Part shown: piece by piece, positions 1 to 10,083 of the stretch
How positions within the stretch are numbered: position 1 is the first letter of the stretch
How the letters are laid out: the number at the start of each line of letters is the position of its first letter
Origin: Novosphingobium sp. BW1
GTDB lineage: Bacteria > Pseudomonadota > Alphaproteobacteria > Sphingomonadales > Sphingomonadaceae
Assembly (NCBI RefSeq): GCF_008107685.1
Contig: NZ_VIRF01000085.1
Span: 1-39,147, forward strand
Length of the DNA stretch: 39,147 nucleotides
Direction: 5' to 3'
Notes under the pieces: model-generated
The model's input: the letters and a program-made list of their open reading frames with translations, nothing else
What the model was told of the DNA's origin: nothing
Database searches by the model: none
Program-made: the position numbers and the translations under genes

Positions 1-1468
1 GGGCGGGAGTGGTGTCCTCATCGCCCCAGCCGCCCAGCGCACCGCCGTCGAGCGTGCGTTCGCCCGGTACTGTCGCGAGCTTGAAGACCGGGCGCGAGAG
101 CCATTTTTCTAGGACACTACGCACCTTTTCGGGCGTGAGCGCGGCCATGGCTTCAAGCCGCGTCTTGTAGAAGGCGGGGTCGCCCGAATAGACCATGCCC
201 TCGGCCAGCGTCGCGCCCTTGCCGGCAAAGCCGCCGACCCGTTCGAGCGCGCCGATCTCGTTGGAAAGGGTGGAGACGACCGCGCGCTTCAGTTCGTCCT
301 CGCTTGGCCCTTCCTTGAGGTATTGGGCGAGGACGGCGTCGAAAGCGGCTTCGGCCTTGGCACGCTCGATGCCGGGCTTCACCATCATCGCCATCGAAAG
401 CTGGCTCATCGCTTCGTAGGTTTGGGCGGATGCGGTGACGCCAACCGCCAGCTCCTGTCCGCGCACCAGGGCGTTGTCGAGGCGCGAGGAGGCGAGGCCG
501 CCCAGGATGTGCATGCCGACCTCCAGCGCGGGTGCGTCGGGATCGTTGAGACCGGGGCCGGTCCAGGTGCGGGTGAGGCGCAGGACCGGTACCTGGTCGG
601 TGATGTCGCGCGAGGCGCTCTTCTCCAGCGTCACGGGGCCCGCCGTCACCGGGTGGATCGCAGGCCCGCGCGGGATTGCGCCAAACCACTTTTGGACCAT
701 CGGCTTGGCGGTCTTGGCGTCGATGTCGCCTGAAAGAACGAGCACGACGTTGTTGGGGCCGTAATGGTCGGTGAACCAGGCGCGCACGTCGGTGAGCGAG
801 GCGGCATCAAGGTCCGCCATCGAGCCGATAGTGCTGTGGCGGTAGGGGTGGCCGACGGGGAGCAGGCCTTCGGAAATGACATAGTCCTCAAGGCCATAGG
901 GTTGGTTGTCGCCCTGCCGCTTCTCGTTCTGGACGACGCCGCGCTGCTGGTCGAGTTTCTCCTGGCTGACCGCCGGGAGGAGATAGCCCATGCGGTCGCT
1001 CTCCATGAAGAGCGCCAGGTCCAGCGCGCCGGTGGGCACCGTTTCGACGTAGTTGGTGCGGTCGTACCAGGTCGAGCCGTTGGTGGGCGTGGAGCCCGCC
1101 GCCTCGAGCGGAATGTCGAAATTGGGCACGTTCGCCGAGCCGCCGAAGAAGAGGTGCTCGTAGAGGTGGGCAAAGCCGGTGCGCCCGCGCGGCTCGTTCT
1201 TGGAGCCGACCTTGTAATAGGCCGTGACCCCCACGATCGGGGCCTTGCGGTTGGTGTGGACGATGGTGGTCAGCCCGTTTTCCAGCTGGAAGCTCTCGTA
1301 GGGGATGTCGACCTTGGCGACGAGCTCTTCGGGGCTGGCGGCGCCCGGTGCCGAGGCAGGCGCGGAGGTTTCGGTCCGGTCTCGGGCCGCAAGCGGCTGC
1401 GGCGCGAGGCTGGTGACGAGAAGGGCGGCGGCAAGAGCTCCAAGGCTCGCACGGGTTCCGATACGCAT
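1..1468 (-). CDS. M16 family zinc metallopeptidase, 3' end outside window
   Basis: The reading frame starts at ATG 1468-1466 and runs off the left edge, so at least 489 residues of the N-terminal half are visible. Residues 1-28 look like a secretion signal (MRIGTRASLG followed by an Ala/Leu-rich core), which places the enzyme in the periplasm or envelope. The M16 (pitrilysin/insulinase) zinc motif HLYEH is at residues 101-105, inside GFAHLYEHLFFGG, and the third ligand is probably the Glu of VVQNEKRQ near residue 183, the usual distance away. M16 peptidases degrade peptides and small unfolded proteins; bacterial members of this type are often about 900 residues with two M16 domains, so roughly half may be missing. 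The catalytic residues seen are intact, so nothing suggests a pseudogene. The substrate cannot be told. The gene is divergent from the DUF4197 relic to its right. Confidence 0.9.
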   Translation of the reverse strand, partial: MRIGTRASLGALAAALLVTSLAPQPLAARDRTETSAPASAPGAASPEELVAKVDIPYESFQLENGLTTIVHTNRKAPIVGVTAYYKVGSKNEPRGRTGFAHLYEHLFFGGSANVPNFDIPLEAAGSTPTNGSTWYDRTNYVETVPTGALDLALFMESDRMGYLLPAVSQEKLDQQRGVVQNEKRQGDNQPYGLEDYVISEGLLPVGHPYRHSTIGSMADLDAASLTDVRAWFTDHYGPNNVVLVLSGDIDAKTAKPMVQKWFGAIPRGPAIHPVTAGPVTLEKSASRDITDQVPVLRLTRTWTGPGLNDPDAPALEVGMHILGGLASSRLDNALVRGQELAVGVTASAQTYEAMSQLSMAMMVKPGIERAKAEAAFDAVLAQYLKEGPSEDELKRAVVSTLSNEIGALERVGGFAGKGATLAEGMVYSGDPAFYKTRLEAMAALTPEKVRSVLEKWLSRPVFKLATVPGERTLDGGALGGWGDEDTTPA

Positions 1469-1647
1469 GGTCTCGAAGCTAGCAAAGTTACCGAGCCGCG
1501 CAATCGAAATACCGTGCGAAAAAAGGCCGCGAATTCATCCTCTTTTGCACGCGTACGCGCGCACGGACGTGCTTGCCGGGCGGGGGCTCGTCTGCATTCG
1601 TTCGCGCACGGCAACACACACGGCCCAGAGGCCGGACAGCAGTGGAT

Positions 1648-2095
1648 ATGGACTGGGATGCGAAGGCGCCGATGTGGAACCGCCGAGAGCTGCTGCAGAG
1701 GGGCGCGGGCAGTCCGCTCGATATGACCGGGGGCCTTGTGCGCGCGGTGAACGAGGCAGCGGGCGTCGCGGCGGGGGCGGCCAAGCCGGTATTGCGCACC
1801 GCGATCCGCGATCTCCACGTGGCCGACATGCCGGGTATCGCCTCGCGCTCGGACGGGGCGACGCGGTACTTGCGCACGAGCGCGGGCGAGAAACGGCACG
1901 GCGCGTTGCGCCCGCTCGTCGACAACGGGCTGGAAGAGGTGGGGGCCTATAGGTGGGGGCCTATACCGCCAGCTCGACGGCCTGACGACTTCGTCGCGGC
2001 TGGTGAAGCGCGCGGGGCTCACCTGCGACGCGCTGGGTGGCTCGGTCACCGAACAGGCGCTCGGTGGATTGCTGCGCGGCGTGCTGGGGCAATAG
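1648..2095 (+). pseudogene. decayed DUF4197-family gene with internal frameshift
   Basis: Translation from ATG 1648 (or 1672, MWNRRELLQRG, which resembles the start of a Tat-like leader) gives residues matching the DUF4197 family pattern: a VNEAAGVAAGAAKPVLRTAI stretch, then IRDLHVADM and ATRYLRTSAGEK. Frame is lost near 1940. The rest of the domain continues in another frame (LDGLTTSSRLVKRAGL, then GSVTEQALGGLLRGVLGQ) to TAG 2093-2095. At the break there is a tandem duplication, gtgggggcctatag followed by gtgggggcctata. The N-terminal third of the domain also appears deleted between the leader and the VNEAA stretch: the remnant encodes about 150 residues, where family members are usually above 200. 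Family assignment comes from recalled motifs and the function of DUF4197 is unknown. It is best read as a relic, not an expressed gene. Confidence 0.65.
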
Positions 2096-2105
2096 AAGCT
2101 CTATT

Positions 2106-2222
2106 TTCAAGGGGCCATCGCCCCTTGGCCCCCAAACTGTCTAGCGCACCCGTCTCAGGCACCGAGGCGTGAGAGCCCTGAGGTAGACGCTGTGGGGGGG
2201 CGGAGGGCGATGGCCCTCGGAC
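2106..2222. repeat. two-palindrome interspersed repeat, copy 1
   Basis: The left palindrome CAAGGGGCCATCGCCCCTTG is at 2108-2127 and the right palindrome GGAGGGCGATGGCCCTC at about 2202-2218. About 75 bases lie between them, including CCCAAACTGTCTAGCGCAC, part of which recurs in other copies. It sits between the DUF4197 relic and the clpB promoter region. The arrangement is like REP/BIME elements. Confidence 0.75.
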
Positions 2223-2259
2223 CTATTCATCTCCTTTCGGCTGATTTGATCGCGGGCAA

Positions 2260-2288
2260 TTGAATTGGCCGGCAAAGCGCCCAGATAC
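2260..2288 (+). promoter_or_regulatory. candidate RpoH (heat-shock) promoter of clpB
   Basis: TTGAA at 2260-2264 and CCCAGATAC at 2280-2288 are separated by 15 bases. This resembles the sigma-32 pattern CTTGAA...CCCCATnT, although the first base of the -35 box is A instead of C and the -10 is imperfect. The expected heat-shock control of clpB makes it plausible. It would give a leader of roughly 75 bases. Confidence 0.4.
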
Positions 2289-2319
2289 AGCCATGGAAAT
2301 TTTGGTGGGGCACCTCTTG

Positions 2320-2337
2320 TGTTGCAGAAATGCAACA
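2320..2337. promoter_or_regulatory. perfect inverted repeat in clpB leader
   Basis: TGTTGCA-GAAA-TGCAACA forms a perfect 7-bp stem with a GAAA tetraloop, 33 bases before the clpB ATG and just upstream of its ribosome binding site (AGGAGG, about 2354-2359). It could be an RNA hairpin in the leader or a DNA operator. No T-run follows, so it is not a standard terminator. Confidence 0.45.
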
Positions 2338-2370
2338 TCATATCTGGGGTGTCAGGAGGCAAAACAGACC

Positions 2371-4950
<2,580 letters not shown>

Positions 4951-4960
4951 AAAGGAAGGA

Positions 4961-5086
4961 TTCAAGGGGGCATCGCCCCTTGGACCGCGGAATCGGCGAC
5001 CTTATCCTTGGCAGCCCGCGTGGCGTGAGAGTTCCGAGGTCGGCCGTTCGGGGAGGCCGAGGGCGATGGCCCTCGCAAAGTCCTTC
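4961..5086. repeat. two-palindrome interspersed repeat, copy 2
   Basis: The left palindrome, TTCAAGGGGGCATCGCCCCTT, is at 4961-4981. The right palindrome, CGAGGGCGATGGCCCTCG, is at 5058-5075. The internal segment includes GGCGTGAGAG, also present in copy 1. GAAGGATTC precedes it and GTCCTTCTT follows it, and these flanks recur at other copies. It lies in the clpB/TonB-receptor convergent gap. Confidence 0.75.
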
Positions 5087-5102
5087 TTCCCTCCCAATAA
5101 AT

Positions 5103-5137
5103 GAAAGGGCCCCAGGATCGCTCCCGGGGCCCTTTTC
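5103..5137. terminator. bidirectional rho-independent terminator
   Basis: The stem AAAGGGCCCC (5104-5113) pairs with GGGGCCCTTT (5126-5135). The stem is bounded by A's on the left and T's on the right, so it can end transcription on both strands. It serves clpB (plus) and the TonB-dependent receptor that ends at 5161 (minus). Confidence 0.85.
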
Positions 5138-5160
5138 TGTGTGCCGTTGCGGCGCGGCTA

Positions 5161-8154
5161 TCAGAAGCGCGCGGTCACGCCGACCTTGTAGTAGCGGCCC
5201 ATGAAGCCGCTCCAGTAGGTGTCGAGGCCGCCGCCCGCAGGGGCGGGGTAGGGCGCGTTGGTGTCGAACACGTTGTCGACCATCAGGCGCAGGGTGTAGT
5301 CCTCGTTGATGTCGTAGCTGATCGAGCTGTTGACGAAGGCCACCGCCGGACGGGTCGGGTACTGGTAGGTGTTCGCCGACGCGTCGGGATCGACCTGAGC
5401 CTTCCCGATGTACTGGACCTGGGTGTAGGCCGTGAAGGGGCCATTCATGTAGCTCGCGTTCACCGTGAACTGGTGCTTCGAGTAGCCGATGCTGCCACGA
5501 TCGGTCTGGATGTCACCCGTACCGATGCGCGTCTCGAGCGTGTCGATGTACTGGTACGAACCGCCCAGCTGAATCGCGCTGTTGGCGCCCAGGAACGGGG
5601 TCTCGGTGAAGTAGTGCAGCTCCCCGATCAGGCCCTTGTACTTGTACGAGGCCGCGTTGAGGTAGCCGGTGCGGATGAATTCCACCTGGCCGTCCGCGTC
5701 GCGATCGATCTGGTCGCAGGCCGCGCTGGGGAAGCTGGTGGCATCGTAGCAGGCTTCCAGCGTGCCGTCGGCATCGACGCTGACGATCGCGTTCTTCAGG
5801 TTCACGCTGACCCAGTCCACCGCGAGCGAGAAGCCGGGAAGGAAGGTCGGGGTGAAGATACCGCCGATGGTCCAGCTGTCGGCGGTTTCGTTCTCGAGGC
5901 TGGTGTTGCCCGAGAGCGAACCACGCGAGGTGAAGTCGACGATGGTCGAGGTGAAGTCGGCGGGAAGGCCGTCGGCCGCACAGTTCGCCGCACGGTTGGC
6001 CGGGTTGGGGCCTGCGGTGATGAAGCGTGCATCGCACGGATCGTCGGCGGTGGTGAAGATCTGGCTCGTCGGGTTGTAGAGCTCGGTGATCGCGGGCGCG
6101 CGGATGGAGCGCGTGAAGTTGCCGCGAATGCCGAAGTCCTTGAGGAAGCTGACCTTGCCGCCTGCGGTCCAGGTGAGGTCACCGCCCGCCAGCGAGTTGT
6201 CGACGTAACGTCCGGCGCCGTGCAGCTCGGCCGAGTACAGGAACGGAACGTTCATGTCGGGCGAGATGAGCGGAACCTGAAGTTCGCCGAAGACCTCGTT
6301 GGTGTGGTAGCTGCCGCGCACCGGATCGATCGGGATCGAACGGCCGTACTGGGTACGCGCACCATCGGGATCGTTGGGGTCAACCGCGCCGTAGAAGAAG
6401 GCGCCCGGATCGAACGAGGACTTCTCGTTGCGGTGTTCATAGCCCAGCGCAAAGCCGACGCCGCCTGCGGGCAGGTCGAACAGCGTGCCGGTGATGTCGG
6501 CGGTGACCATCCACTGCTCATTGATCGCGGTGGGGTGCGCGGTCGTGGTGATGTATTCACCCACTTCCGGACCGTTCTGGTTGCCGAACGGGTTGAACGC
6601 CACGCAAGTGGCCGAGCCGGTCTGGATCGGCGAGTTGGTGTAGCCGTCCTGGCAGCCTGCCAGCGCGTTCTCGAAGTTCTGCTGGACCAGCTCGCGGCTC
6701 GAACCGCGGGTCTTCGAACGGCCGTAGTTGCCGATCACTTCCCAGCTGAGGTCGCGGCCCGCGACGTTGAAGTCACCCTCGAGGCCACCGGTGATGCGGT
6801 AGAGTTCGACCGTGGAGCTGCCGCGACCCGAAACGAGGTCGGTGTTGGCACGGCCTAGGTAGAACACGTCCTGGCCCTCGGGCAGCTGCGCGGCGATGGT
6901 CTGGCGCGCCGCATCGCTGAGGAACGGGTTCGACAGCGGGATGATAAGATTGCCATCGGGATCGCCGGCATCGCCGAACAGCCAGGTGTTGTAGACCGGC
7001 TGGGTGCGCAGTTCGGTGCCCTTCGAACGGGCGTAGTTGAAGTCGACCGTGGCCTTGATGCCGTCGGTCAGCTCGTAGTCCGCGTGGGCGTAGCCCATGT
7101 AGCGCTCGACCGGCGAAAGCAGGTTCGAGAGCGGAACCAGGCTCATGCCGTTGCCGCCCGCCGACGCGGTGGCGCCGTGCACGGTGCCGAAGTCGATCGG
7201 GGTGAGGTTGCCGTTGCGGTCGAAGCCGAGCGTGTTGCCCTGGTCATCGAGGATGCCGTAGTTCAGACCGGGCGCACCCAGCGGGCCAAGGTCGCCGGGG
7301 ATGATGTCGATCGTGCTCGGCAGGCCGTAGGGGCTGAGCGCGGGAATGCGACGGTCCTGGATAATGACCTGGCTGTAGGGCGAATCCCCGACCGGCGAGG
7401 TGTAGAACAGGCCAGCGGCGGTGCGCTTGCGCGCCTCGTAGGTCATGCCCTCGGTGCGGTTGTATTCAAACGCGCCGACAATGTTGCCGCGCCCGCCGCC
7501 GAAGCTAGTGCCGGCCAGCGCGCCAAGGCGGTGGTTGGCGCCGTCACCGCGACTGGAAAGGCCGGTCTGTGCGTTCAGCTGGATGCCGTCGTATTCCTTC
7601 TTGAGCAGGATGTTGACGGTGCCCGCGATCGCGTCCGCGCCGTAAATCGGCGCGCCGCCCACGGCGATCGTCTCGACGCGGTCGAGCGCGAGGGTGGGCA
7701 GGGTGTTGAGGTCAACCTGCGAACCGGCGGCCGAAGGGCCAAAGATCGAGGCGGTGTTCGAGCTGACGAAACGGCGGCTGTTGACGAGTGTCAGCGTGCG
7801 CTGCGAGCCGAGGCCGAAGAAGTTGAGGAAGCTCTGGCCCGAACCGAAGCTACCGCCCTGGCTGCCCGTGGGGCTGGAGCCAGGGGTGCCGAAAGCGGGA
7901 ATCGTGCTCAGCGCATCGGCAATGTTGGTAAGGCCGCGCTTCTCCATGAGCTCGCTGTCGATGATGATCGAGGGCTCGAAGGTGTCGGCGTTGGTGCGCG
8001 CGATGCGCGAGCCGGTCACGATGATCGCGTTGTCCGGGCTCTCTTCGGTGGCGGCCGGAGCGCTATTCTGCGCGAGTACGGGGGTGGCGCTCAGCGCAAC
8101 GGTCGTGAGACACGTCGCTCCGATAAGCGCGGTGCGCATGATGTTGGTCTTCAA
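5161..8154 (-). CDS. TonB-dependent outer-membrane receptor
   Basis: An outer-membrane beta-barrel that imports a large ligand using TonB/ExbBD energy. I chose TTG 8154-8152 as start: AAGGGG sits about 7 bases upstream and the peptide (M)KTNIMRTALIGATCLTTVALS is a typical leader. ATG 8139 is the alternative, five codons in. That gives 997 residues, large for the family but usual for this sphingomonad type. The leader ends near ATPVLAQ. It is followed by a TonB-box-like NAIIVTGSRIAR stretch, the plug (ADALSTIPAFG, then TLTLVNSRRFV and VETIAVGGAPIYGADAIAGT) and a long barrel ending in the terminal Phe of VGVTARF, the outer-membrane assembly signal. The ligand is unknown: no siderophore or B12 genes adjoin it. 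The secreted-protein and 2OG-oxygenase genes upstream are on the same strand, but a hairpin and 350 bases separate them. Confidence 0.93.
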   Translation of the reverse strand: MKTNIMRTALIGATCLTTVALSATPVLAQNSAPAATEESPDNAIIVTGSRIARTNADTFEPSIIIDSELMEKRGLTNIADALSTIPAFGTPGSSPTGSQGGSFGSGQSFLNFFGLGSQRTLTLVNSRRFVSSNTASIFGPSAAGSQVDLNTLPTLALDRVETIAVGGAPIYGADAIAGTVNILLKKEYDGIQLNAQTGLSSRGDGANHRLGALAGTSFGGGRGNIVGAFEYNRTEGMTYEARKRTAAGLFYTSPVGDSPYSQVIIQDRRIPALSPYGLPSTIDIIPGDLGPLGAPGLNYGILDDQGNTLGFDRNGNLTPIDFGTVHGATASAGGNGMSLVPLSNLLSPVERYMGYAHADYELTDGIKATVDFNYARSKGTELRTQPVYNTWLFGDAGDPDGNLIIPLSNPFLSDAARQTIAAQLPEGQDVFYLGRANTDLVSGRGSSTVELYRITGGLEGDFNVAGRDLSWEVIGNYGRSKTRGSSRELVQQNFENALAGCQDGYTNSPIQTGSATCVAFNPFGNQNGPEVGEYITTTAHPTAINEQWMVTADITGTLFDLPAGGVGFALGYEHRNEKSSFDPGAFFYGAVDPNDPDGARTQYGRSIPIDPVRGSYHTNEVFGELQVPLISPDMNVPFLYSAELHGAGRYVDNSLAGGDLTWTAGGKVSFLKDFGIRGNFTRSIRAPAITELYNPTSQIFTTADDPCDARFITAGPNPANRAANCAADGLPADFTSTIVDFTSRGSLSGNTSLENETADSWTIGGIFTPTFLPGFSLAVDWVSVNLKNAIVSVDADGTLEACYDATSFPSAACDQIDRDADGQVEFIRTGYLNAASYKYKGLIGELHYFTETPFLGANSAIQLGGSYQYIDTLETRIGTGDIQTDRGSIGYSKHQFTVNASYMNGPFTAYTQVQYIGKAQVDPDASANTYQYPTRPAVAFVNSSISYDINEDYTLRLMVDNVFDTNAPYPAPAGGGLDTYWSGFMGRYYKVGVTARF

Positions 8155-8229
8155 TGGTTTGCCCCTTGTTTTACACATACACTGCGGTCGCCCGCCAGCA
8201 CCGGGGGGTGTTGGATCGGCAAGCGAAAC

Positions 8230-8316
8230 GGGGTAGGAGGGCTACCCCCTCGCGGCGTCGGGGAACGGATCGCGCCGATTGTGCTTCGGGGCAACTCCTA
8301 AGACAACTGACTTAGG
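8230..8316. promoter_or_regulatory. inverted repeats in the TonB-receptor upstream region
   Basis: Two perfect inverted repeats lie 75-165 bases upstream of the receptor start: GGGGTAG-gaggg-CTACCCC (8230-8248) and CCTAAG-acaactga-CTTAGG (8297-8316). Either could be an operator or a leader RNA hairpin. I see no conserved B12-riboswitch box. The regulator is unknown. Confidence 0.35.
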
Positions 8317-8354
8317 AAATTCCAAAGACGGTGTAATAAAGTTGCCACACTCGG

Positions 8355-8380
8355 ATTGGCGGCATGTGTTGCGCTGTCAA
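8355..8380 (-). promoter_or_regulatory. candidate sigma-70 -35 box for the TonB receptor
   Basis: On the minus strand a consensus TTGACA lies at 8380-8375 in the only AT-rich part of the 350-base gap (8330-8420). A good -10 hexamer at the right distance is not evident, so this marks the likely promoter zone without proving a promoter. Confidence 0.25.
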
Positions 8381-8480
8381 ATTTGTGTTTCAAAATGTAC
8401 AAATTGTGCAAGCTTCCGCATTGCTGAGAGATGTGGTCGGGGATTTGTTGCCTGCGCACGAAATGTTCGTAGGTGGTAAG

Positions 8481-8501
8481 CCTCCCGCCAAGAGCGGGAG
8501 G
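8481..8501. terminator. hairpin after the secreted-protein gene
   Basis: CCTCCCGC-caaga-GCGGGAGG forms a perfect 8-bp stem 10 bases beyond the stop of the minus-strand gene ending at 8511. Only a weak pyrimidine stretch follows on that strand, so it may be a terminator of moderate strength. Confidence 0.5.
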
Positions 8502-8510
8502 AGCAGTCCG

Positions 8511-9137
8511 TCAGCGCACGCGGTGCGCCTTGACCCCCATGTGCCCATTCAGCCGCATCCAGTACGTGCCGAACGCGGCCGCCTCGAATTCCACGCTGTC
8601 GCCGACTTTGGGCGCGGACGCGCTGCGCCGTTTGGTGGTGGTCTCCCAGACCGCGTTGGCCTCGGCGATGGTCACCCGGTAGTAGCCGCGGGGCAGACCC
8701 TCGACCTGGGTGATTGTCGAGACGAGGGTGTGCTCGTCACCATCGCGGGCCTCCTCCATGCTGTCCGCCTCGGCCGTTTCGGCCTTGGCGCTGCGGGTCT
8801 TGGAGAAGATCGCGATCTCGGGCACCGCGAAGCCATAGAGCGAGCGACGTACCTGGCGTGCCTCGTCCTCGTCGACGATGGCGACCGCGCCGGTATCGCT
8901 CGCCGCCAGGAGCGCGGCGCTCTCCCTGTCAAAGCAGGCGAGCCGCGCGGCATCCTCGGCAAGCGCGCGGCACTGGGCGAGCCCGCGCAGCGCGGCGGGC
9001 AGCTCGCCGCGCTGCGCATTTGCGGACAAGGGGGCCAGCGCCAGTGCGGCGCCGAGCGTGGCGCCCAGCGTGACAGGCGTGACGAACGGCGCGCGCAGGC
9101 ATGCACCGCGAGCAAAACGAGCGGTTTTGTCAGCCAT
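8511..9137 (-). CDS. hypothetical secreted protein with paired cysteines
   Basis: 208 residues from ATG 9137, with GAGGAGA upstream. Residues 1-42 hold a long basic start and a hydrophobic core (TLGATLGAALALAPLSANAQ), consistent with Sec export and cleavage after ANA. The mature start carries CRALAEDAARLACFDRE, two cysteines 12 residues apart. This Cys-(x)12-Cys pattern is common at the N-terminus of exported proteobacterial proteins of varied function and probably forms a disulphide. The middle is acidic and low complexity (SKTRSAKAETAEADSMEEARDG); the C-terminal part (GYYRVTIAEANAVWETT, then GDSVEFEAAAFGTYWMRLN) looks like a small beta domain. I recognise no enzyme motif. It lies in the same direction as, and 109 bases downstream of, the 2OG-oxygenase start region gene ending at 9247, so the two may be co-transcribed. 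Confidence 0.75.
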   Translation of the reverse strand: MADKTARFARGACLRAPFVTPVTLGATLGAALALAPLSANAQRGELPAALRGLAQCRALAEDAARLACFDRESAALLAASDTGAVAIVDEDEARQVRRSLYGFAVPEIAIFSKTRSAKAETAEADSMEEARDGDEHTLVSTITQVEGLPRGYYRVTIAEANAVWETTTKRRSASAPKVGDSVEFEAAAFGTYWMRLNGHMGVKAHRVR

Positions 9138-9246
9138 CGGTCTTCAGGTCTCCTCGGCACGCGTGGCGGTGCCTGGGCGCCAGCATAGCAGCGGCCTGTG
9201 CAAAATGAAAAGCCGCATCATGTCCCGGAAAAGGCGCCGGAAACTC

Positions 9247-9990
9247 TCAGGCCGGGGCAGGCCCCTTGCGCATCCACCCGGTGACCGCATAGCGCCGGTT
9301 GGGGGCCGCGCGGGTCACCTCGCTGACCGAATGGGCCTGGCCCACGCGGATGAGGTCGAGCGTGTTGAAGGCGGGCACGGCGATGCGTCCCTGCTCGCTC
9401 CCGTCATGGAGCAGCAGCAGCCCCCCCCATTCCGCGCGCCAGGCCGGGTTGAGGCCCAGCACATAGGCCGCGTGGCGCCGCTTGCCGGGGACCGCATCGT
9501 CGTGCGCGGTGAGGAAGTCGCCCGGTGCATAGGCGGTTCCTTGCGCGTCGGCGAAGGTGAGTGCGGCCTCGCCGGTGATCTCGCCCAGGAGTGCGCGCAC
9601 GGGAGCCGACGACATCCAGGTTGCGAAGCGGGCCAGAGGGTCGGTGCTCTTCGCCCGGGCCTTCGCGCTGTCGGGGACGCGCAGGGCCTCGTAGCGGAAC
9701 TGGAAGCCGCTGCGCGCGCCCGCGTAGACCGCATCGTCCATCGCCCTGGCCTGTTCGGGCGAGAAGCTCTTGCGGGTGGGGCGGTCAAGCTCGAAGCTTT
9801 TGTCCCGGCTGTTGATGACCTGCACCCAGTCATCGCGCGCGCGCAGCGCGCGCCAGAGCGCTTCGGCGCAGGCGTCTTCGAGGAAGCCTTCCAGGCGCGT
9901 GTGCCCGCCTTGTGCGAATTTGTCGGCGGCCGCCTGCGTGTCGAGAGCGGGATTGAGCGTGAAGGTCAGGGACGTGGAGGTCAGGGACAT
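9247..9990 (-). CDS. Fe(II)/2-oxoglutarate-dependent oxygenase (prolyl-hydroxylase-like)
   Basis: 247 residues from ATG 9990 (MSLTSTSLTFTLNPALD). An upstream ATG at 10023 is also in frame, but the inner start aligns with the start of the divergent paralogue. The cupin-fold (double-stranded beta-helix) signature is complete: YAPGDFLTAHDD holds the HxD motif (H163, D165), EWGGLLLLHD follows, the distal iron ligand is H220 in GQAHSV, and the 2OG-binding Arg lies in NRRYAVTGW (R232/R233). The order and spacing resemble the prolyl 4-hydroxylase / Tpa1-OGFOD1 group. Such enzymes use O2, Fe(II) and 2-oxoglutarate to hydroxylate a protein or small molecule. The substrate is unknown. No signal peptide, so it is cytoplasmic. 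It is divergent from a related enzyme only 93 bases away. Confidence 0.87.
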   Translation of the reverse strand: MSLTSTSLTFTLNPALDTQAAADKFAQGGHTRLEGFLEDACAEALWRALRARDDWVQVINSRDKSFELDRPTRKSFSPEQARAMDDAVYAGARSGFQFRYEALRVPDSAKARAKSTDPLARFATWMSSAPVRALLGEITGEAALTFADAQGTAYAPGDFLTAHDDAVPGKRRHAAYVLGLNPAWRAEWGGLLLLHDGSEQGRIAVPAFNTLDLIRVGQAHSVSEVTRAAPNRRYAVTGWMRKGPAPA

Positions 9991-10083
9991 GGCAGGGTGC
10001 GCGGCTTCGTCTGTGATTTCCATCAATGCACATGGTGGGCGACTTGGGAAAGGCGCGGAGCCTGTGCTACTTGCGGAGCCACG
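9991..10083. promoter_or_regulatory. short divergent intergenic region between two 2OG oxygenases
   Basis: All promoter signals for both divergent oxygenase genes must fit in these 93 bases, or lie partly inside the genes. I see no consensus -35/-10 pair and no clear palindrome. Divergence of paralogues over so short a gap suggests shared control. Confidence 0.4.

Noticed and set aside
5101..6858. 585-residue plus-strand reading opposite the first TonB receptor
   Set aside because: It is antisense to a clear receptor and starts within its terminator hairpin.
8155..8510. possible cobalamin riboswitch before the TonB receptor
   Set aside because: The conserved B12 box and surrounding segments were not found; only simple inverted repeats are present.
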